NCBI GenBank assembly: GCA_023389155.1
Contig: JAEWEV010000024.1
Coordinates: forward strand, 1-43,792
From: Pseudomonadota bacterium
GTDB lineage: Bacteria > Pseudomonadota > Gammaproteobacteria > Burkholderiales > Burkholderiaceae_B
Direction: 5' to 3'
DNA length: 43,792 nucleotides
Made by a program: the position numbers and the translations under genes. The notes under the pieces are model-generated. The model saw only the letters and a list, made by a program, of their open reading frames with translations. It was not told the DNA's origin and searched no databases. This document shows positions 7,666 through 16,278 of this stretch, piece after piece; the first letter of the stretch is position 1, and each line of letters opens with the position of its first letter.

Positions 7666-9801
7666 TCATGCCTCATGCAAACGAACCACGGCATCCACCG
7701 CGACCACGCCATCTGCGCGAACAAACAGCGGATTAATCTCAGCCTCCAGCACAGGTTGAGACTGAATCAACGCCAGGCGGGACAGAGCGACAATGGCGTC
7801 GGCTAGCGCCTCACAGTCTCCTACCGGCAGATTCCGATAGCCACGAACCAGTTGGGTCTGCTTCACCTCACGAATCATCTGCCAGGCGGCTTCCCGGGAT
7901 ACCGGGGCCAGTCGAAGAGCAAAATCAGGATTGAGTTCGGCAGTAATGCCACCCGCGCCAAGCATGATCGTTGGGCCGACCAGGGAGTCGTGCCGATAGC
8001 CGAGCATCAGCTCGATCAGGCGGCTTTCCATTTTCTGCACCATGTATCCGTCAATCACCGCCTGCGGTGCATGCGCCACTATCTCACTTGTCATTGCATT
8101 GAGTGCCGCGGCCAGGGACTCATCAGAGTCGATACCGACCTTCACGCCTCCTGCTTCGGTTTTATGCAGAATGTCTCTTGAAACCACTTTCAGTACTACG
8201 GGATAGGCGATATCGTGTTTGGACGATCCAGCTTGCACCATCGCGGATGGGACGACATTGATACCCAGGCCATCGAAAACCGCCATGGCTTCGGGTTCGG
8301 TCAAATTGCCGCTGCGCGGACAATCCGGAGGTAGCGCCAGGGTTGTCGCCTGCTGCGTCTGCATCGCTGCGACAGGAACGTAGAACGCTGCCAGTGCATC
8401 TGCACACGACTCGGGCGTGCGGAATGCGGCAATGCCATTTTTTTGCAGTACTTGCAGTGACGCCATGGCCTCAGGGGAAAGGAACGCGACCAGAGGCTTT
8501 CTGGAGCCGTGCTCCGTACCAACCGCATTCAGGATAGGCTGTACCACGTATTGCGGATGAAATTGGGCTGAAGAGCCGGCAATACAAAGTACCGCATCGC
8601 ACCAGTCTGTCTGCAGGATTTCAGTCAGCAGATCCTGGTACTGTTCGCTACTGGCCGCCAGCGTCAGATCAATCACTGGCGTCTGTCGCAGGTTCAACCC
8701 GCGTGCTGCCATATGGGATACGAACTCCGCAGTAGGAGGGACAGCAACGAAACCGTGCAGCCCAAGGTTATCTACAACAGTGGCCGCGCCCCCGCCCGTG
8801 GTTGTAATAACGGCAACGCGCAGCGGCGTATCACTGTGCGTGTCCGGGCGAAGATGGGCGTATCGGGCTGCCAGCGGGGTGATCTCGAAAAGCGTTTCCA
8901 GCATGCTGACGCGGATCACATTATGTGCACGAAAAAATGCATCAATGGCTGCGTCATTACCTGCAATGGCACCGGTATGAGACTGGGACAGGGCGTCGCC
9001 CTGCTCGGATCGACCCAGTTTGTAGGCGATGACGGATTTGCCCGCCTGGCGCGCGCGCTGCAGTGCTGCCGACAATGTTTTTGCATCCCGCAATGTTTCC
9101 AGAAAAAGCAGTATCACACTTGTCGAGTCATCGTCGACCATGGCATCCAGAATTTCGCCGACGGTAATATCGCTTTCGTTTCCGACGGACACCAGATGTG
9201 AAAAGCCGAATCCTCTTGCCGCGGCGCGGGACATCAGCGATCCCATCATTGAGCCGCTTTGCGAAATAATGCCGATACCGCCCGAAACCAGATTGTCCAT
9301 CTCAAATGCCGCATTCACCGAGATGACTGCACCGCTATGCACGTTAGCCAGACCGATACTGTTCGGTCCAAGAATACGCACACCCAGACGCTTTGCCGTG
9401 GCAGTCAGCGCTTCCTGTCTGACCCTGCCGGCCTCGCCAGCTTCGGCGAAACCATCCGAGTAGATGGTGACCATACCGATGCCTTTGGCCGCACATTGCT
9501 CAACCACATCAGTGACCCCGGCGCTGTCGATCATGACGAATGCGTGCTCGACATGATCAGGAAGCGCAGCAATACTCTCCCAGGCTTTGACACCGCCGAT
9601 TTCAGGCGCAGACGGGTTGACTGGATAAATGTCACCGTCAAAGCCGTGTTTCTGCATGAATCGCAAGGGTCTTGCCGTATTCTTCTTCTGATTGCCGGAA
9701 GCGCCAATCAGCGCGACCGAGACGGGCGCCAAAAGTGCCTTATTGAAGGCTTGCCGATCCGGAAACAGGCCAATGCCCTGTTTAGAATTTTCGTTTGTCA
9801 T
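7666..9801 (-). CDS. NDP-forming acyl-CoA synthetase (acetate-CoA ligase family)
   Basis: A 711-residue fused enzyme that would make an acyl-CoA from a carboxylic acid, CoA and ATP through a phosphohistidine, or run in reverse to make ATP. Domain order is CoA-binding Rossmann (about 24-150, ALIGASGN and ILGPNSIG), succinyl-CoA-ligase-like (about 170-480) and ATP-grasp (about 490-705, with YPVVLKVVS and HKTEAGGVKVG). SHTGAIAG at 274-281 holds the likely phosphorylated His275. Length and order match bacterial fused ADP-forming CoA ligases and the related protein acetyltransferases; there is no GNAT domain, so an enzyme is favoured. It follows the MmgE/PrpD gene by 44 bases, so the two are probably co-transcribed. 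It probably activates the pathway acid before the dehydrogenase step. Confidence 0.93.
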   Translation of the reverse strand: MTNENSKQGIGLFPDRQAFNKALLAPVSVALIGASGNQKKNTARPLRFMQKHGFDGDIYPVNPSAPEIGGVKAWESIAALPDHVEHAFVMIDSAGVTDVVEQCAAKGIGMVTIYSDGFAEAGEAGRVRQEALTATAKRLGVRILGPNSIGLANVHSGAVISVNAAFEMDNLVSGGIGIISQSGSMMGSLMSRAAARGFGFSHLVSVGNESDITVGEILDAMVDDDSTSVILLFLETLRDAKTLSAALQRARQAGKSVIAYKLGRSEQGDALSQSHTGAIAGNDAAIDAFFRAHNVIRVSMLETLFEITPLAARYAHLRPDTHSDTPLRVAVITTTGGGAATVVDNLGLHGFVAVPPTAEFVSHMAARGLNLRQTPVIDLTLAASSEQYQDLLTEILQTDWCDAVLCIAGSSAQFHPQYVVQPILNAVGTEHGSRKPLVAFLSPEAMASLQVLQKNGIAAFRTPESCADALAAFYVPVAAMQTQQATTLALPPDCPRSGNLTEPEAMAVFDGLGINVVPSAMVQAGSSKHDIAYPVVLKVVSRDILHKTEAGGVKVGIDSDESLAAALNAMTSEIVAHAPQAVIDGYMVQKMESRLIELMLGYRHDSLVGPTIMLGAGGITAELNPDFALRLAPVSREAAWQMIREVKQTQLVRGYRNLPVGDCEALADAIVALSRLALIQSQPVLEAEINPLFVRADGVVAVDAVVRLHEA

Positions 9802-9845
9802 TGTTCTTCAATACTTTCACTGTTAACTCAATATCTTGTTCTTCA

Positions 9846-11189
9846 TCAGCCAAGTGACAGCTGTCTGACCTGCTGGTTCTCCAGCGCCCAGATTTGCGCC
9901 TTGAGCGCCGCCGCATCGGCGACACCCCTGACGGGCACGACCAGCTCTTCGTACTTGGCCTGAAGTTCCTCGTCACTTAACGGACACTCAGGATCTCCCT
10001 TGCGGTCCTGGGCATAGTGCTCATGACGGTCGCCATTATTGAGTTCAATTTCGACGCGCGAAGAACGATGTCTGGGGAACGCGGCTGTCAGCGCGTCATC
10101 CTGAATCAGGGTAATTTTTTTCATCAGCTTGCGAATGGCTTCATCATTCAGCCGCTCTGGCTCGAACGCATCCAGCCTGACAGACCCATGACACAGCGCA
10201 TGCGCAACCACATAGGGCAGGCTAAACTTGCCTTCAAAGGCTGACTGCGGATCCGCGTTGCCGGTCACGTCAATTGCCGTTTTATACGTTGAAATTCGGA
10301 TAGCGCTGATATCGTCCGCCACGAAACCTTGCTGTTGCTGCAGGGCAAGCACCGCGTCAATGGAAGGGAAGGTATGTCCGCAGCACCCGTGATTTTTCTG
10401 GGTGATTCGCGTAATGTTGTATTGCCTGCCCAGTCCCGCGGTTACCAATGGCAGATTCAGGGATCCACCCAGCGCGGCAGCAAAGCCGGCTTCCCCTTCC
10501 AGGATATCGGCCACGCCGGTCACGCCGGCCGCTGCAGCGGTTGCTGCGCGTATGCCCACGGCAGCTGCATGACCCGCATGCAGTGCCTTGGTCATGGCAT
10601 CCGAGCGGAATGCCTGCTGCAAGCCCGAGGCAAACGTGGCGGCGGTCGCAATCGCATGCTGCATCACAGTTGCATTACCTGGTGCGTACAAGGCAGCCGC
10701 CGCCGCTGCGGCGCCGATACTTCCAACCGTGCCCGTCGTATGAAAAAAACGATAGTGTGCGGGCTGAATGGCCGCGCCCAGCCGGGTAGATATTTCATAC
10801 CCGACAACAATCGCAGTCATGAAATCCAGTCCTGTGCTGTCCAGTGTGTCAGCCGCAGCCAGTGCTGCCGAAATAACCGGACAACCGGGGTGATACACCG
10901 CATCGCGAAATATGTCGTCAAATTCGACCGTATGCGACACGCTCCCGTTGATCCACGCCGCCGTTGCCGCAAAAGTGGTGGTGCCAAACCCGGGTAGTCG
11001 GGCATGACCCACTCCCGTTTCGTCTGCATGCGCCTTCACCAGTTCAATACCGGGCGACATACGCGTGCCCGGATAAAGCGCGGCCAGCCAGTCCAGCACC
11101 GCACGTTTCGTATGGTGTGAGACGTCGTCAGTGAGCTTTCGGTTTGCGCTTTCGTGTGCACCGTAATCGGCAAGTTCGTGTATGAGCAT
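9846..11189 (-). CDS. MmgE/PrpD-family protein
   Basis: A 447-residue member of the MmgE/PrpD family, which includes 2-methylcitrate dehydratase, cis-aconitate decarboxylase and iminodisuccinate epimerase. Family marks include the N-terminal helical region with AVLDWLAALYPG, GSVSHTVEFDD, the Ala-rich helices around IGAAAAAAALY and KNHGCCGHTFPSIDA. I prefer the ATG at 11189 because the protein then opens like its relatives and GGA lies five bases upstream; an in-frame ATG at 11213 is possible. It is the first gene of the leftward run, divergent from the Bug gene at 11672. A dehydratase or decarboxylase acting on a tri- or dicarboxylate is the likely role; the substrate is not deducible. Confidence 0.92.
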   Translation of the reverse strand: MLIHELADYGAHESANRKLTDDVSHHTKRAVLDWLAALYPGTRMSPGIELVKAHADETGVGHARLPGFGTTTFAATAAWINGSVSHTVEFDDIFRDAVYHPGCPVISAALAAADTLDSTGLDFMTAIVVGYEISTRLGAAIQPAHYRFFHTTGTVGSIGAAAAAAALYAPGNATVMQHAIATAATFASGLQQAFRSDAMTKALHAGHAAAVGIRAATAAAAGVTGVADILEGEAGFAAALGGSLNLPLVTAGLGRQYNITRITQKNHGCCGHTFPSIDAVLALQQQQGFVADDISAIRISTYKTAIDVTGNADPQSAFEGKFSLPYVVAHALCHGSVRLDAFEPERLNDEAIRKLMKKITLIQDDALTAAFPRHRSSRVEIELNNGDRHEHYAQDRKGDPECPLSDEELQAKYEELVVPVRGVADAAALKAQIWALENQQVRQLSLG

Positions 11190-11671
11190 AGATTTCCGGG
11201 GGTGTAATGGCATGTTTTGAGGCCGTAGACCATTGATGTAACCATTCTAGTAAAGCCCGGGAAACGGGCTTTGAAAATTTGTGAACGCTGCTATCTCCAC
11301 TCGTGCAAGCTGTCTTGGGCAGGCTGTGGAACGGAAAGACGTTAAAGCGGATTATTTGATTATGACTGTCTGGAAAAGGCGAGTTCGGTACATTGCGGCT
11401 CTGCACCTTTTCGATAGAGAGGTGGTGTATCACATATGAATGAAAGAGTTCCCTGTCCGAAAACAGTCAACCCAGCCAACCATCACTATTGGTGATGTTG
11501 TCCATGACGTTTGGTTGCTTGTGCAGGCGTGGAAATCAGCTAGACTTCAACCGGAACTGTCGCACAATGCATGTGGCAACTGAAATAAGCCAATATCTGC
11601 TCCAAAGCAGGTTTAACGGCAATAAACACAAAGGTGATTGCGTTGTGATCACCAACACGGAGACAAATGTT
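11190..11671. promoter_or_regulatory. Divergent intergenic region with a CATCAC/GTGATG palindrome
   Basis: This 482-base region separates the leftward MmgE/PrpD operon from the rightward Bug gene, so it should hold both promoters. It contains the inverted repeat CATCAC (11481-11486), five-base spacer, GTGATG (11492-11497), shaped like a regulator site. The same half-sites occur in the hairpin at 12740-12763. No convincing open reading frame was found: an upstream in-frame extension of the Bug ORF (from 11489) lacks a ribosome site and would bury the signal peptide. The neighbouring LysR protein at 12929 is the natural candidate regulator; this is inference. Confidence 0.5.
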
Positions 11672-12625
11672 ATGCGTCTGAGCATCCCATCCTATATTCT
11701 TGCCTGTATTGCGTCCTTCGGACTGGTAGCTTCCGCCCATGCAGACGTCAGTTTTTCAGAGCGTCCCATTCGATTGATAGTTCCCAGTTCGCCCGGTTCC
11801 GGACTCGATAACCTTGCCCGCACATTTGCGCCGAAGATGGCCCAGTCCCTGAAACAGTCTGTGGTTGTAGAGAATCTGGCCGGGGCATCGAATATTTCCG
11901 GCACGCGCGAGCTGGTCCGCGCCAAACCGGACGGATATACGCTGGAGCTGATCTCGTCGAATCACGCGGTCAATCCCAGTCTGCACAAAAATCTGCCATA
12001 TGACTCCGTCAAAGATATTACTCCCATATCCAATCTGGTTACCTCGCCACTAGTGGTAGCTATACCCAACTCGTCCCCATATAAAACGCTGGGTGAGCTG
12101 ATCGCCGCAGCGAAAAAAGAGCCCCAGCGCCTGAATTATGGGTCCGCAGGCGTTGGCACCTCGCTGCATCTGGCCGGTGTCCTTTTTGAAAAACGTGCGG
12201 GCGTGGAATTGACTCATGTTCCCTACAAAGGGGGTAACACAATTGTGAATGATCTGATCTCCAATCAGGTCCAGCTGGCCTTTCTGGCTGTTGCCAGTGT
12301 GTCAGAACAAATCAAGGGCAACATGCTGCGCGGACTCGCTGTAACATCGTCAAAACGAAGCCATATTCTGCCTGATCTGCCCACGCTGAAAGAGGCTGGA
12401 GTTGACAACTACGCGTACGAGCCCTGGCTGGGCATGATTGCCCCGGCAAATCTGCCCGATGACGTTCGCGATAAGCTGCACGCCACCATGAAAGAAGTCT
12501 TCGCCAGCCCTGAAGTGAAAGACAAAGTCACGCGGCTGGGTTTTGACATTGTGCTTTCAAAACCTGAGGCGTTTGCTGACACCATTCAACAGGACATCGA
12601 CGAGAGCGCCGAACTGCTTAAATAA
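11672..12625 (+). CDS. Bug-family (TctC-like) periplasmic solute-binding protein
   Basis: A 317-residue Bug protein. A signal peptide covers residues 1-24 with likely cleavage after SAHA. The mature protein begins with the typical FSERPIRLIVPSSPGSG segment and has VENLAGASNISG and AKPDGYTL, matching the layout of the Bug protein at 4151-5137 but clearly diverged from it. I chose the ATG at 11672 because GGAG lies nine bases upstream and the signal peptide follows directly; the longer frame reading from 11489 is unsupported. It heads the rightward arm of the island (Bug, LysR, lyase, CoA-transferase). No TctA/TctB membrane genes are present, so transport through a partner encoded elsewhere, or a sensory role, is possible. 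Confidence 0.93.
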   Translation: MRLSIPSYILACIASFGLVASAHADVSFSERPIRLIVPSSPGSGLDNLARTFAPKMAQSLKQSVVVENLAGASNISGTRELVRAKPDGYTLELISSNHAVNPSLHKNLPYDSVKDITPISNLVTSPLVVAIPNSSPYKTLGELIAAAKKEPQRLNYGSAGVGTSLHLAGVLFEKRAGVELTHVPYKGGNTIVNDLISNQVQLAFLAVASVSEQIKGNMLRGLAVTSSKRSHILPDLPTLKEAGVDNYAYEPWLGMIAPANLPDDVRDKLHATMKEVFASPEVKDKVTRLGFDIVLSKPEAFADTIQQDIDESAELLK

Positions 12626-12739
12626 GCGTACTTTGTCGAGACGTTGCATACCTGGATGTGGTAATGAATTGAGCGATTCATTGCGATACTCCACCACACC
12701 TGCGGCTCGTTATCGTCGATGCCAGGTAAAAGAACTTTT

Positions 12740-12763
12740 CAGGCATCACCATCGTGATGCCTG
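12740..12763. repeat. 10-bp perfect hairpin downstream of the Bug gene
   Basis: CAGGCATCAC (12740-12749) and GTGATGCCTG (12754-12763) form a perfect stem with a four-base loop, in the 303-base gap between the Bug and LysR genes. No T run follows on the + strand, so termination is uncertain. The rest of the gap shows no gene. The inner half-sites repeat the palindrome at 11481-11497, so it could be an operator for the LysR gene instead of a terminator. Confidence 0.55.
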
Positions 12764-12928
12764 GCAATAGATAACGGTTTATCCGGCCGGAACATGTGCG
12801 TTTACGAACGCCATCAGGCCGCAGACGGGCAAACTCCGTTTCCGGAGTCACACCATGGTTTCTCACTATTTACTTAGACGACCGCCAATGCTCTAATTCC
12901 GATCAAGCCTGATTTTCGCGAGTTTGAT

Positions 12929-13840
12929 TTGTGGTCCATTGATCCGACATCCCTGCATTTGTTCATTGCCGTCTGTGAAGCCGGCAGTATTGCCCGTGCC
13001 GGTGAGCGGGAACTGCTGTCAGCCGCCGCGGTCAGCAAGCGCATGGTCGAAATTGAAAGAAAAATAGGGGCTCCCCTGCTGCTGCGCAGCCAGCGTGGCG
13101 TGACTCCTACGGCAGCCGGCCAGGTTCTGCTCAGACACGCGCGCAGCATTATGGTGGACTATCGCAAGCTGCAGAGTGAACTGAGCGAACACGCACAGGG
13201 ACTTAAGGGGCACGTTCGCCTGCTTTCCAATGTCTCTGCCATCATGGAGTTTCTGCCGGCAGACCTGACCTCTTTTCTGGAAAGCAATCCCAATATTCAG
13301 GTGGATCTGGAAGAGCATTTCAGTAGTGATATTCCCAGGAAAATAGAAGAGGGTAACGCCGATATCGGGATCTGTCGCGATTTCGTCCCCACTGGGAATA
13401 CCTGTGTCACCCCCTATCGATATGATCATTTCGCGATTGTCGCCAACAAGGCGCATCCCCTGGCTGGCAGAAAATCCATTCTTTTCGAGGAAACACTGGA
13501 TTATCCTCAGATCGGATTTTCCATGCAGACGTCCATGAATACGCTGATGTCTCACATCGCCGGTCGTCAGGGGAAAACGCTTACCTATCGCACGCATGTC
13601 AGTTCGTTTGATGCCGCCTATCGGCTGATCGAAGCCAATCTGGCCATTGCAGCGCTGCCCCGCGAGGCAGTGGAAAGATATGCCAGGCTTTACGATCTGG
13701 AACTGATCACACTTGAAGATCCCTGGGCGCGTCGCAATTTTGTATTGTGTACCCGCGCCAATGAAGCCCTGTCAGGTTCCGCCCAGAAACTATTCGACCA
13801 TCTTCAAGCCCAGGCGGCAGGCGCGCAGACCTTGTCCTGA
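12929..13840 (+). CDS. LysR-family transcriptional regulator
   Basis: A 303-residue LysR-type regulator: winged helix-turn-helix at about residues 6-65 (ARAGERELLSAAAVSKRMVEIE) and an effector-binding domain to the C terminus. The start is a TTG at 12929. No ATG lies in frame before the recognition helix, and the WSIDPTSLHLF opening matches where such proteins begin, so TTG is the best choice despite a weak ribosome site. It lies between the Bug gene and the HMG-CoA lyase-like gene on the same strand and probably controls this arm and the divergent MmgE/PrpD operon. A small inverted repeat (GGTCA, three bases, TGACC, 14016-14028) lies before the next gene. Confidence 0.9.
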   Translation: MWSIDPTSLHLFIAVCEAGSIARAGERELLSAAAVSKRMVEIERKIGAPLLLRSQRGVTPTAAGQVLLRHARSIMVDYRKLQSELSEHAQGLKGHVRLLSNVSAIMEFLPADLTSFLESNPNIQVDLEEHFSSDIPRKIEEGNADIGICRDFVPTGNTCVTPYRYDHFAIVANKAHPLAGRKSILFEETLDYPQIGFSMQTSMNTLMSHIAGRQGKTLTYRTHVSSFDAAYRLIEANLAIAALPREAVERYARLYDLELITLEDPWARRNFVLCTRANEALSGSAQKLFDHLQAQAAGAQTLS

Positions 13841-14092
13841 CAGAGATTTGAAACCGCTCAGGCATTCTCCAAGTCCAAGCATTCTTGTGGCAAGAGGCTG
13901 GCGGTTGCGCAGGGATATTCGACAATTTTCGCAGTAATGAAGACTTCGCCGCATCAGACAAAAAAATCACAAGCGGGATTTCTCGTGGAATTCATCCTCC
14001 ATAACAAAAGCCGATGGTCACCATGACCTGAGAGGTGTTACCGCCAGCGACAATTCATCGTAGACTGTGAACTTCGTTTACGGGGAACAGTC

Positions 14093-15025
14093 ATGGCAGA
14101 TCAGGTGTATATCCAGGAGGTCGGCTTGCGTGACGGGTTGCAAAGTATTGCCGCCATCATGCCAACGGAATCAAAGAAGCGCTGGCTGCGCACTGCGTAT
14201 GAGGCCGGGCTGCGTCATATCGAGGTCACATCGTTTGTACCGCCTCGGTTGCTGCCTCAGTTGGCTGACGCGGCAGAGATCGTCGATTATGCCTTGCAGC
14301 TCGAAGGTCTTACCGTCACTGCGCTGGTGCCCAATCTGAAAGGCGCAGAAAACGCGCTCAAGGCCGGTGTGCATCGCATGGTCGCCCCCATTTCCGTAAG
14401 TATGCAACACAGTCTGGCCAACGTGCGCCGCAAGCCACTGGAAATGGTTCAGGAATTCGCGCGTATCCGCGAGCTTATTGACATGAAGAACAGCGACACT
14501 ACACTCATTGCCGGCCTGTCCACCGTTTTTGGATGTACGCTGCAGGGCGAGGTGCCGCTGGATGACGTCTGTGAAGTCGTCAGAGGAAGTATTGATGCCG
14601 GTGCCGATACCGTGGCGCTTGCCGATACCACCGGACACGCCTCACCGGGACAGGTAAATGAGGTGATTATTGCGGTCCGGGCTGTGGCCGACGCACGCCT
14701 TCGCAGCATGCATTTTCATGACACACGTGGTATGGGTCTTGCCAACACCGTTATTGCCCTGCAGAACGGGATCCGCGAATTTGATTCGTCGCTGGCTGGC
14801 CTTGGCGGCTGCCCGCACGCCCCGGGGGCGACCGGGAATGTCGTTACCGAAGACTTGGTATTCATGCTGGAGTCTATGGGCTATCAGACCGGTATTTCAA
14901 TTGAACGTCTGCTGGCCTGTCGGCAGATCCTTGCCGAGGCCTTGCCTGATGAGCCTCTTTACGGTTTCATCAGCCGGGCAGGCCTCCCAAACACATACTT
15001 CAAGCAGCAAAGAGCATCGCAATGA
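14093..15025 (+). CDS. Hydroxymethylglutaryl-CoA lyase-type enzyme
   Basis: A 310-residue DRE-TIM metallolyase of the HMG-CoA lyase group, which cleaves a 3-hydroxyacyl-CoA such as HMG-CoA to acetyl-CoA and acetoacetate. Visible are GLRDGLQ (11-17, catalytic Arg13 and metal ligand Asp14), HIEVTSFVPP (Glu45), HFHDTRGMGLAN with metal ligands His207 and His209, and GGCPHAPGATGN with Cys240, the flexible-loop cysteine of true HMG-CoA lyases. The start ATG has GGGGAA before it. It overlaps the CoA-transferase gene by four bases, so the pair is translationally coupled: the transferase can make the CoA ester that the lyase cleaves. Citramalyl-CoA or another 3-hydroxy-3-methyl ester are alternatives to HMG-CoA. 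Confidence 0.93.
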   Translation: MADQVYIQEVGLRDGLQSIAAIMPTESKKRWLRTAYEAGLRHIEVTSFVPPRLLPQLADAAEIVDYALQLEGLTVTALVPNLKGAENALKAGVHRMVAPISVSMQHSLANVRRKPLEMVQEFARIRELIDMKNSDTTLIAGLSTVFGCTLQGEVPLDDVCEVVRGSIDAGADTVALADTTGHASPGQVNEVIIAVRAVADARLRSMHFHDTRGMGLANTVIALQNGIREFDSSLAGLGGCPHAPGATGNVVTEDLVFMLESMGYQTGISIERLLACRQILAEALPDEPLYGFISRAGLPNTYFKQQRASQ

Positions 15026-16218
15026 ACCCGGAAACATCTAAGAAACTCCCCCTCGAAGGTATTCGCGTCGTGGAAATGTCGCATATGGTCATGGGGCCGA
15101 CCTGCGGCATGATACTGGCCGATCTTGGCGCCGAAGTCATCAAAGTCGAACCATTGTCCGGGGATAAAACCCGTGAACTGCTGGGCGCCGGCGCAGGCTT
15201 TTTTCGTACGTTCAACCGCAACAAGAAGAGTATTTCGGTCGACATAAAAAACAAACAGGCTGTGGACGCTGTCCTGAAACTGGCTGATTCAGCCGATGTC
15301 TTTGTTGAAAACTTCAAGCCGGGCCGCATGGCTTCGCTGGGTTTTGACTATGAAAACCTGAAAGCGCGCAATCCTGGTTTGATTTATGTATCACATAAGG
15401 GGTTTCTTCAGGGGCCGTATGACAAGCGACTGGCTCTGGACGAAGTGGTGCAGATGATGGCGGGCCTGGCCTATATGACAGGTCCGGTGGGCCGACCCTT
15501 GCGCGCGGGAACATCAGTGAACGATATCATGGGCGGCATGTTCGGCGCGCTGGGGGTGCTTGCCGCCCTGTTCCAGCGCAACAGCACAGGCGAAGGTAAG
15601 GAAATTCAAAGTGCCCTGTTTGAAAACTGCGTACTGCTTTGCGCGCAGCACATGCAGCAGTTTGCGGTCACAGGTGTGGCCGCCAATCCGATGCCCGAGC
15701 GTATCAGCGCCTGGGGTATCTATGACACCTTCGAAACCAAAGGCGGCCGTCTGATGTTCATTGCCGCCACGGGCGATGCGCCGTGGAAGGAGTTATGCGA
15801 CATTCTGCAACGGGACGACCTTTATCAGGACACGCGCCTGAAAACCAATAACGATCGTGTTATTGCCCGACCCTGGCTGATTCCGGACTTGGGCAACACA
15901 ATCCGGCAATGGGATGCCGAAACGCTGGCACCGGCATTTGAAGCGAGGCAGATACCCTTTGCCTACATTACCAAACCCGAGGAGCTGTTTGACGATCCTC
16001 ATCTGCAACAAAGCGGCGGCCTGGGTCGCCAGGTGCTGGAGGATGGCTCAGACACGCCAATGCCATTACTGCCGATCAGTATCGACGGTGAGCGCCTGCA
16101 GCCACGTCATCCCATCGCACGTATCGGTGAGCATACCGAGAGTATCTTGCGCGGCCTGGGGTACGACGCGTCAGAAATCGCACGGCTGGCAGCGGCGGGC
16201 GTGCTGAAGCTGGCGTAA
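15022..16218 (+). CDS. Class III (CaiB/BaiF-family) CoA-transferase
   Basis: A 398-residue family III CoA-transferase, which moves CoA between carboxylic acids. It shows the family opening LPLEGIRVVEMSHMVMGPTCGMILADLGAEVIKVE, then NKKSISVDIK, ADVFVENFKPG and the likely nucleophile Asp140 in ALDEVVQMMAGLAYMTG. The ATG overlaps the stop of the lyase gene (ATGA), which makes coupled expression nearly certain. It ends convergent with the TetR gene, 60 bases away; that gap has an ATATTCC...GGAATAT inverted repeat but no clear terminator. The acceptor acid is unknown; a hydroxylated C5-C6 dicarboxylate would fit its partner. Confidence 0.93.
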   Translation: MNPETSKKLPLEGIRVVEMSHMVMGPTCGMILADLGAEVIKVEPLSGDKTRELLGAGAGFFRTFNRNKKSISVDIKNKQAVDAVLKLADSADVFVENFKPGRMASLGFDYENLKARNPGLIYVSHKGFLQGPYDKRLALDEVVQMMAGLAYMTGPVGRPLRAGTSVNDIMGGMFGALGVLAALFQRNSTGEGKEIQSALFENCVLLCAQHMQQFAVTGVAANPMPERISAWGIYDTFETKGGRLMFIAATGDAPWKELCDILQRDDLYQDTRLKTNNDRVIARPWLIPDLGNTIRQWDAETLAPAFEARQIPFAYITKPEELFDDPHLQQSGGLGRQVLEDGSDTPMPLLPISIDGERLQPRHPIARIGEHTESILRGLGYDASEIARLAAAGVLKLA

Positions 16219-16278
16219 TATTCCAACTGTCATGGATATCCGGGAAGACGACGCCGGAATATGGGTGCGTGGGGATAT

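Noticed and set aside
11489..11671. N-terminal extension of the second Bug protein
   Set aside because: It would bury the signal peptide by 61 residues; the ATG at 11672 has a good ribosome site.
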